Shown here in pieces: positions 58,679 through 64,000 of a stretch of DNA of 64,000 bases; the stretch's first letter is position 1; each line of letters begins with the position of its first letter. The position numbers and the translations under genes are program-made. The notes beneath the pieces are model-generated. The model ran no database searches and was not told where the DNA came from. It worked only from the letters and a program-made list of their open reading frames with translations. This DNA comes from Mycobacterium paraterrae (GTDB taxonomy: Bacteria > Actinomycetota > Actinomycetes > Mycobacteriales > Mycobacteriaceae), in NCBI RefSeq assembly GCF_022430545.2, contig NZ_CP092488.2, forward strand, positions 682,001-746,000. Direction: 5' to 3'.

Positions 58679-59655
58679 CGCATACTCATTCGCACGACCA
58701 CGGCCACTCGCACGGGCTGCGGGAGGCGGTCAAAGAGATCTTCGCGCCGCACTCGCATGATTCCGCGGACAGCGTCGACAGCGCGCTGGAATCCAGCGCC
58801 GCGGGCATCCGCGCGGTGAAGATCAGCTTGCTGGTGCTCGCCGCGACGTCCGTCGCGCAGCTCGCCATTGTCGTCGTCTCAGGATCGATCGCGTTGGCCG
58901 CGGACACCATTCACAATCTCTCCGACGCACTGACCGCTGTTCCGCTCTGGATCGCGTTCGCGCTCAGCACGAAAGCCGCAACCCGCCGCTATACCTACGG
59001 GTTCGGTCGGGTCGAGGACCTAGCGGGCCTGTTTGTGGTCGCGATGATCACGATGTCGGCAATCATCGCCGGTTACGAGGCCGTGCAACGACTCGTCCAC
59101 CCGCAGCCGATTGCCAACCTGGGCTGGGTAGCTTTGGCCGGGCTGGCCGGTTTCGTCGGCAACGAATGGGTGGCGCTCTATCGCATCAGGATCGGAAGGC
59201 GAATCGGCTCAGCAGCTTTGGTCGCCGACGGTCTACATGCCCGCACCGACGGATTCACATCGCTGGCCGTACTCGTCGGCGCTGGAGGTGTCGCACTGGG
59301 TTTCCCGCTCGCGGATCCGATTGTCGGACTAGTCATCACCGCGGCCATCCTGGCCGTGTTGCGCACCGCGGTGCGCGATGTGTTCCGTCGCCTCATCGAC
59401 GGTGTCGATCCGCATCTCGTCGACACCGCCGAAGCCGTCTTGGCCGGCCACCAGGGCGTGCGTTCCGTGCACAGCGTGCGGCTGCGCTGGATCGGGCACC
59501 GCCTCCACGCCGACGCCGAACTGGACATCGACCCGGCGCTGAGTTTGGCTGCAGCGCACCGCATTGCGCACGACAGTGAGCACGAGCTGACGCACGTCCT
59601 ACCGAAGCTCGCGAGTGCGCTGATTCACGCCTATCCCGCGCACGAACCCGGGTAA
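58675..59655 (+). CDS. Cation diffusion facilitator (CDF) metal exporter
   Basis: This is 326 residues starting with a histidine-rich metal-gathering segment (THTHSHDHGHSHG). Six membrane helices follow, with metal-site residues in LAADTIHNLSDAL (helix II) and LVADGLHARTDGF (helix V), then a cytosolic C-terminal domain (VRLRWIGHRLHADAELDID). It exchanges Zn, Co or Ni for protons. Its ATG overlaps the kmtR stop. It is like Rv2025c, the KmtR target in M. tuberculosis. Confidence 0.94.
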   Translation: MTHTHSHDHGHSHGLREAVKEIFAPHSHDSADSVDSALESSAAGIRAVKISLLVLAATSVAQLAIVVVSGSIALAADTIHNLSDALTAVPLWIAFALSTKAATRRYTYGFGRVEDLAGLFVVAMITMSAIIAGYEAVQRLVHPQPIANLGWVALAGLAGFVGNEWVALYRIRIGRRIGSAALVADGLHARTDGFTSLAVLVGAGGVALGFPLADPIVGLVITAAILAVLRTAVRDVFRRLIDGVDPHLVDTAEAVLAGHQGVRSVHSVRLRWIGHRLHADAELDIDPALSLAAAHRIAHDSEHELTHVLPKLASALIHAYPAHEPG

Positions 59656-59657
59656 GG

Positions 59658-59731
59658 CGCGCCGGCAGCACCGCGGTGACGATGCAGAACGCACAGCGTT
59701 CTGAGGAGGAACCGCGCCGGCAGCACCGCGG
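59658..59731. repeat. 19-bp direct repeat flanking a dispersed-repeat copy
   Basis: CGCGCCGGCAGCACCGCGG occurs at 59658-59676 and again at 59713-59731, 55 bp apart. Between them lies GACGATGCAGAACGCACAGC followed by GTTCTGAGGAGGAAC, which matches the glmU 3' end near 19456. The block fills the gap between the CDF gene and the small minus-strand gene. It looks like a short mobile or palindromic unit, but I see no transposase. Confidence 0.55.
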
Positions 59732-60016
59732 CTAGATATTCGCCTCGATGTGGCGCAACCGAGCGCCCTGCGGCGCCTGCCGCACATCCTGGTCTGCGGC
59801 ATACGTCGCGAATGCCGCACATGCGCGGGCGACCAGGTATTGGGTTGGTCGCTCCTCGCGCGCGGCATACGCGACATCCAGCAGCGCAAGCGTCAGGGGC
59901 GGATCGAACATCGCGGATATCGGCGGCAGCACCGCCCCCGCCAGCACACTGCTGATGGCCGCATTGAACGCTCGTACCAAGTTTGGATACGGCAACGGCG
60001 GATCGTCATATCTCAT
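59732..60016 (-). CDS. Small hypothetical protein, family member A
   Basis: This is 94 residues from the ATG at 60016 (MRYDDPPLPYPNLVRAF). The second half, LALLDVAYAAREERPTQYLV, then ARACAAFATYA and a QGAR near the end, matches the product at 62850-63047 (LALLDVARAVRVDRPT, AC.AF, QGA). It has no signal peptide and no known domain. The start at 60082 would add 22 residues without resemblance. It lies between the repeat block and an AraC gene. Confidence 0.65.
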   Translation of the reverse strand: MRYDDPPLPYPNLVRAFNAAISSVLAGAVLPPISAMFDPPLTLALLDVAYAAREERPTQYLVARACAAFATYAADQDVRQAPQGARLRHIEANI

Positions 60017-60134
60017 GGGGCGCTTCTCCCAACTGAAGCTGTCTGCGCGCGGCAGGACGACTACCCGTCTCAGCGCCCTCATTCACCAGACGTGTTACCC
60101 ACCCTGCCTCAAGACAAACGAGCCGACGACGGCT

Positions 60135-61088
60135 TCATTCACGCAAAGTCACGTGGGGGCTCTGTCCGTACTGGGCGCGGTAGTACACGGCGAATCGCCC
60201 CAGGTGCCCGAAGCCCCATCGGGCCGCGACCTGACCGACGGTGGTGCGGTGCCGATCGGCGGCGACGAGCTCCAGATGCGCATGATGCAGGCGGACGCGA
60301 CGCAGGTATTCCATCGGCGTGCAGTCGCGATGCCTGCGGAACATGTATTGCAACGCCCTGGGTGTCACGTAGATCGACTCGGCGATGTCGACCACAGAGA
60401 TGTCGCGGTGAGCGTGGTCATCGATGAACGCGATGGCGCGGCGAAGAAGCGACGGCGTGCCGTCACCGTGATCGTCGAGGCCGCTGTCGTGCAGCGCCGC
60501 ATCAGGGAAGGCCGCCAGTACTGTTGCTGCCAAGTAATCTTCGACTGCGCTGATGATCAAAGGGTTCTGCGCGGCGAACGGGTCACGCATGACTCCTTTG
60601 CGCACGTAGTCGATCGTCTTGACGAGGTGATCGTTGGCCGCGGGCGAAATACTGATCGTGCTCTGCGATTGCTTCGACGTGAGTTCCTCGATCACCGCGG
60701 GTACCGCTACCCTCCGCAGGACACTGCGGCTGACGGTGAGTGCGTCATATCGGGCCTTGAAAACTCGTGCACTGGAAGGAAATCCGTTGCGCGCACCGAC
60801 AGCGGTCACTTCGTCGAGGGCAACCTTTTCACCGAGCCGTTCGGGAAACTGCTGCGCGATGAATCCGGAGTGAACGCGACGCAGCACGATGTCGGCCAGC
60901 GGCTCGGGCTCGGTGCTCAAGTCGTAGCTGAACTCGATGTCGTCGACAATCAGGGACCCGATCTGCGAGCGGACCACTCGCGCGCCAGTCAACGCTTCGG
61001 CAGGCGCGCTGTGTCGTTGTCTTGCACAGCTGGCACTGAGTATCTGCTCGGCTTCGCCGAGATCAGTGGTATCGAGAAGTACGGTCAT
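60135..61088 (-). CDS. AraC-family transcriptional regulator
   Basis: This is 317 residues. The N-terminal ~190 residues resemble the AraC-binding-like domain 2 (cupin_6 type) with IGSLIVDDIEFSYDLS. The C-terminal double helix-turn-helix contains ISVVDIAESIYVTPRALQYM and VGQVAARWGFGHLGRFAVYY, ending GQSPHVTLRE. It is divergent from the GAF-ANTAR gene across ~256 bp where I find no clear operator. The effector is unknown. Confidence 0.92.
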   Translation of the reverse strand: MTVLLDTTDLGEAEQILSASCARQRHSAPAEALTGARVVRSQIGSLIVDDIEFSYDLSTEPEPLADIVLRRVHSGFIAQQFPERLGEKVALDEVTAVGARNGFPSSARVFKARYDALTVSRSVLRRVAVPAVIEELTSKQSQSTISISPAANDHLVKTIDYVRKGVMRDPFAAQNPLIISAVEDYLAATVLAAFPDAALHDSGLDDHGDGTPSLLRRAIAFIDDHAHRDISVVDIAESIYVTPRALQYMFRRHRDCTPMEYLRRVRLHHAHLELVAADRHRTTVGQVAARWGFGHLGRFAVYYRAQYGQSPHVTLRE

Positions 61089-61344
61089 GGATTGGCCTTC
61101 GCACGGGGGAGCTACTCAAGGCATCCCGGCTGAGCCGCAGGCTGTCCAGTATACGAACAGGCGCTCAGCGTAGCCCATCTTGCATTGATCTCCCACCCCC
61201 GTGGGCGGATAGTGCTCGATGCGAAAGCGGATGTCCGGCATGCGAACGGTATCGACAATCCGTCGTTGCTGTTGGCAGGGACGGGTACAGCACGTCATCG
61301 TCCATCCCATGGGTCCAGTGGGGTGAGCGGCGGAAGGGAACTCG

Positions 61345-62058
61345 ATGAGCAGCGACAGCCCCGCAAGCCTCGACCTCGAGATGTCTGAATTCGTCTGTCG
61401 TCTCTATCAGCAAGAGCGTCTCAGCGCGAAAGATGTGCTGGCTGAATTGACCGCAGGCGTCGTCCGGTTTCTGCCGCCAGCCGAACACGCGAGTGTCACG
61501 GTCTCGGCTCGCGGCGAAGTGGCCACCGAATCGGCGACGGGCGCGATTCCCGCGGCGCTCAACGAGATACAAGCTCAGTGTGGCGCCGGGCCCTGCCTGT
61601 CGGCGGCGACACACGAGGACGTCGTCCGCATAGACGATGTCGAGCACGATCAGCGCTGGCCCGACTACAGTCGCGCGGTCACCGATCGCACGCCGGTCCG
61701 GTCAGTGCTCAGCATCGCGCTGGGCGGCGATTCAAAGCGTAGGTACGCGCTGAATGTCTATGCGGAGAAGCCGAATGCGTTCGATGTCGGGATGACGGAG
61801 TCGGCCCTGCGCTACGCGTCTTACGTGTCCATCGCCTGGACGCTTGCGCGGCGCGACGAGCAATTCCACGAAGCCCTGAAGTCGCGGGACATCATCGGCC
61901 AAGCCAAGGGAATGATCATGGAGCGATTCGAGGTAGACGCCACGCAAGCGTTCCACCTACTCAAGCGACTGTCGCAGTCGTCGAACACGCCATTGGCGCG
62001 CATAGCCGCCGAAGTGGTCGAGGCCGAACGGCGCGAGTCCAGGCCCAAGGCCGACTAG
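61345..62058 (+). CDS. GAF-ANTAR RNA-binding regulator
   Basis: This is 237 residues from an ATG with GGAAGGGA upstream. A GAF sensor domain (~30-165; CGAGPCLSAATHEDVVRIDD) precedes an ANTAR domain (ALKSRDIIGQAKGMIMERFE and LLKRLSQSSNTPLARIAAEV). ANTAR proteins bind two-hexaloop RNA structures and prevent transcription termination. Many such GAF-ANTAR proteins occur in mycobacteria. I cannot name its RNA target here; searching leaders for paired hexaloops would be needed. Confidence 0.93.
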   Translation: MSSDSPASLDLEMSEFVCRLYQQERLSAKDVLAELTAGVVRFLPPAEHASVTVSARGEVATESATGAIPAALNEIQAQCGAGPCLSAATHEDVVRIDDVEHDQRWPDYSRAVTDRTPVRSVLSIALGGDSKRRYALNVYAEKPNAFDVGMTESALRYASYVSIAWTLARRDEQFHEALKSRDIIGQAKGMIMERFEVDATQAFHLLKRLSQSSNTPLARIAAEVVEAERRESRPKAD

Positions 62059-62087
62059 AACGCCCTGCCGAGGAGGACACTCACGAA

Positions 62088-62462
62088 ATGGTGGCCGACG
62101 ATCCTGGATCACGAGGCGTTGAGGCAGCGCGGCGCGCGGCGCAAATGCGCGTGCAGCACGACGAGGCCGCTACCCAATCCCCGACCGAGCACGATGTCGA
62201 ACAGACCGATCGCAAGGTGGAAGCCGCCCGGTTGAGCGCCGCGCGGGCGGCGCGCTCGGCGGCGGAGAGTTTCGACCGGTCCGCCTCGATGCACGCCGAA
62301 CTCGCCGAGGTGGAAGAGGGGACCGTCCAACGCATCGCCGCTGGCACCGAGCGGCAAGAAGAATCTGCCCGGTTTCACCGTCGAGCGGCTGAGGAGGACC
62401 GCAGATATGCCGACCAGAAGCGGGAGGAGGCGGCAGCCGACGAGATTACGGACGGGGGGTAA
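62088..62462 (+). CDS. Charged helical hypothetical protein
   Basis: This is 124 residues, almost all Ala, Glu, Arg, Asp, Gln: VEAARRAAQMRVQHDEAATQ and RQEESARFHRRAAEEDRRYA. It should be one long helix or coiled coil with no membrane segment. It follows the GAF-ANTAR gene by 29 bp in the same direction, so both are probably co-transcribed. Low-complexity composition prevents a family call. Confidence 0.7.
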   Translation: MVADDPGSRGVEAARRAAQMRVQHDEAATQSPTEHDVEQTDRKVEAARLSAARAARSAAESFDRSASMHAELAEVEEGTVQRIAAGTERQEESARFHRRAAEEDRRYADQKREEAAADEITDGG

Positions 62463-62486
62463 CGCCCTCGTTCCCGACTGGGCGAC

Positions 62487-62843
62487 TCACCGCGCTTGCA
62501 CCGCCATGAGCGCCGCCTCACGCGTTTCTTGAACTGACAAGAAGTCGGTCAGTCCGGCGATCTCGAGTATGCGGCCCACGATTGACGTGGCGGGTACAAC
62601 CGCGAACGGTGAATCGTCACCCATGGCTTCACGGGCGGCCACCAGGCTGCTGACGCCAGCGCTGCTGAAGAAGCTCACCTCGGTCAGATCGATGACCAGA
62701 GCAGCCGGATTGCCGGCGAGGACATCGAAAATGGCTTGTTTGAAGGCGGGGCAGGTCAGCAAGTCGATCTCGCCGGCCGCCGAGAGCACGGTGACGTCGC
62801 CAAGCGTCTCGACGTCGGTCTTGATCGAGCCGTCGGCAAGCAC
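62487..62843 (-). CDS. STAS-domain anti-sigma-factor antagonist
   Basis: This is 118 residues starting at a GTG. The STAS fold has VTVLSAAGEIDLLTCPAFKQ and the phospho-site loop VIDLTEVSFFSSAGVSSLVA, where one of the serines would be phosphorylated by an anti-sigma kinase. Such proteins release a SigF/SigB-type sigma factor under stress. No partner kinase is adjacent. It follows the small gene at 62850 by 6 bp and should be in one unit with it. Confidence 0.92.
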   Translation of the reverse strand: MLADGSIKTDVETLGDVTVLSAAGEIDLLTCPAFKQAIFDVLAGNPAALVIDLTEVSFFSSAGVSSLVAAREAMGDDSPFAVVPATSIVGRILEIAGLTDFLSVQETREAALMAVQAR

Positions 62844-62849
62844 GATTGC

Positions 62850-63047
62850 TCACATGGCCACTTCGACGAGGCGTGCGCGAGCCGTTGGCCGGTGCGCGCC
62901 TTGCTGGACCTCGTGGGCTTCAAAAGCGTTGCAGGCGTTGGCGATAGCGGCATCTGTTGGTCGATCGACCCGTACGGCGCGTGCAACGTCCAGCAAGGCG
63001 AGCGCTGGCAGCAAATCCTCGTAGGAGGACGACTCGGGTTCTCTCAT
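62850..63047 (-). CDS. Small hypothetical protein, family member B
   Basis: This is 65 residues from the ATG at 63047 (MREPESSSYEDLL); an earlier start at 63062 adds five. The core LALLDVARAVRVDRPTDAAI, then ANACNAFEAHEVQQGA aligns with the product at 59732-60016. It sits 6 bp before the STAS gene, so it may belong to the same stress circuit. No domain is known to me. Confidence 0.62.
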   Translation of the reverse strand: MREPESSSYEDLLPALALLDVARAVRVDRPTDAAIANACNAFEAHEVQQGAHRPTARARLVEVAM

Positions 63048-63180
63048 CGGGCGTTCCTTCACTACGCGAGATCCGCACAGACAGACGGCGGCTCGTCCTC
63101 AGCGCCCGTGCCGAAAGTGTAACGGCCTCAGCACTTCTGCGACAAGGGTTACGGGGCTGTTCATGAAACGAAACGGGCGG

Positions 63181-63741
63181 TCACGGTGTCGCGAGGGGTG
63201 GACCGACGGGTTCACCGTTCACGAGCGCGAGCTCGGCGAGCAGATCAGCGGGGCTCTCTCCGGCGCGCAGCCGCGTCAGGTACGCGCTGGGGTTGAATTG
63301 CACGCCGATCGGGTTAGCGGCGAACCGATCCGATCGCATGTAGTCGTTGCCTTCCTCGACGGTGGCGAAATTATCGACTTGCAGTTCCACCCAGTTCTCG
63401 TCCGGGTCGGCGTAGTAGATCGACGTCGTCGTCCCGTGGTTGACGCACCAGATCGGGTGAATGCCTTCGCCGCTCAGGTCATCGAAGGTCTGGAGGAGAT
63501 CGGCCAGGTCACCGTGGGTGAATGCCACGTGCTGAAGACCTGTGGAGCCCGGTGGCGGCTTGTGCAGTCCGGGAATCTGTCCAATGGCGATGCGGTGGTG
63601 CTCGTCGTCGTAGGCCAAGAAGCACAGCACTTCGTTCTCGAATTGCACCGTCGCACCGAGAACCTTGCAATACCAGTCCCGCATTGCGTCTCGTTGGCTT
63701 GATGCCAACACGATGTGGGCCAATTTTTGCGGCGCCGGCAT
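63181..63741 (-). CDS. Vicinal-oxygen-chelate (glyoxalase/dioxygenase) family protein
   Basis: This is 186 residues. The metal ligands of a type I extradiol-dioxygenase-like VOC domain are visible: His9 in KLAHIVL, His71 region in LQHVAFTHG and a Glu in NWVELQVDN. The extra C-terminal segment (DRFAANPIGVQFNPSAYLTR) is seen in biphenyl-diol-dioxygenase-like proteins. Preserved ligands suggest an active enzyme; the substrate is unknown. It starts MPAPQKLAH at 63741. Confidence 0.88.
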   Translation of the reverse strand: MPAPQKLAHIVLASSQRDAMRDWYCKVLGATVQFENEVLCFLAYDDEHHRIAIGQIPGLHKPPPGSTGLQHVAFTHGDLADLLQTFDDLSGEGIHPIWCVNHGTTTSIYYADPDENWVELQVDNFATVEEGNDYMRSDRFAANPIGVQFNPSAYLTRLRAGESPADLLAELALVNGEPVGPPLATP

Positions 63742-64000
63742 GACTGGCTCCTCGCAGCGAGTGAATGAGCGATGCGGGTCGCATCGGCATAGACCGAGGG
63801 TCTCAACATTTTGACTTCAAGTCAAGTACAGGCTACTGCCGAGGCCACGCCATGCGTGCTCCCGAGAGTTGGCATCATGTTTGCTGAGCTTCGCCACGGC
63901 GGATTCCCGCGCGGAGTCGAGAGTCAGGTCCGGGACGACCTCACGTGCGTCAACTGGCCGCCGACGGCGGCTCGAGGATCGTCAGGGCCTCGTCATGGCC
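63742..64000. other. Window edge without a supported complete gene
   Basis: No complete gene is visible. On the minus strand a frame from the edge ends GHDEALTILEPPSAAS at about 63950 and could be the C-terminus of a gene entering from outside. A plus-strand frame from an ATG at 63878 (MFAELRHGGFPRGVE) also stays open to the edge. I cannot choose between them. Confidence 0.4.

Overview
The window is from a slow-growing, non-tuberculous Mycobacterium. The evidence is high GC, PE and PPE proteins of the SVP subfamily, an ESX-5-type EsxM/EsxN pair, many GTG starts, and a core block whose gene order matches (from memory, read in reverse) the M. tuberculosis stretch Rv0998 to Rv1018c: pat, lipoprotein, alkB-like, pmt, rsmI, pabB, metG, tatD, rpfB, ksgA, ispE, pks16, pth, rplY, lpqT, prsA, glmU. 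There is no IS element, CRISPR array, tRNA or rRNA that I can support.

Positions 1-17,900 are the accessory highlight. Almost everything from 15,677 down to the left edge is on the minus strand and reads as one programme. It starts with a PPE gene. Next comes a sugar or polyprenyl-glycan set: a degenerate PIG-L/LmbE protein, a 3,5-epimerase, a polyprenyl glycosylphosphotransferase, a tiny coupled ORF, a NovU-like C-methyltransferase and a degenerate kinase-fold protein. A PE-PPE-EsxM-EsxN cassette follows. The last part is a nonribosomal peptide set: a stand-alone A-PCP, a P450, and a C-A-PCP NRPS that leaves the window. Two TetR regulators resembling gamma-butyrolactone receptors and a PAS protein flank it. 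A shared ~35-bp sequence element lies upstream of the leading PPE, the LmbE operon and the PE-PPE-ESX-NRPS operon, which suggests joint control.

Positions 17,996-23,861 hold the conserved forward run glmU, prsA, arsC-like, lpqT, SDR, rplY and pth. Positions 24,239-29,418 are an insertion relative to M. tuberculosis: two PPEs, a DUF732 protein, an AraC regulator and an amidohydrolase. Positions 29,445-43,872 return to core genes: acyl-CoA ligase pks16, ispE-ksgA-rpfB (with a terminator-like hairpin in the rpfB leader), tatD, metG, pabB, rsmI and pmt. A TetR/DUF1772 pair and an oxidoreductase-sigma factor operon interrupt them.

Positions 43,995-55,531 mix regulators and metabolism: DUF559 protein, SoxR, AlkB-like, two lipoproteins with the cAMP-gated acetyltransferase Pat, a methyltransferase, an enoyl-CoA hydratase and a GAF-GGDEF-EAL protein. 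They end with a second copy of the TetR+PAS module seen beside glmU. Positions 55,636-59,655 are a phosphate/metal island (PhoU, ACR3, ArsI/CadI, ArsR, KmtR, CDF). Positions 59,732-63,741 carry stress-type regulators (AraC, GAF-ANTAR, STAS), two related tiny proteins and a glyoxalase-fold enzyme.
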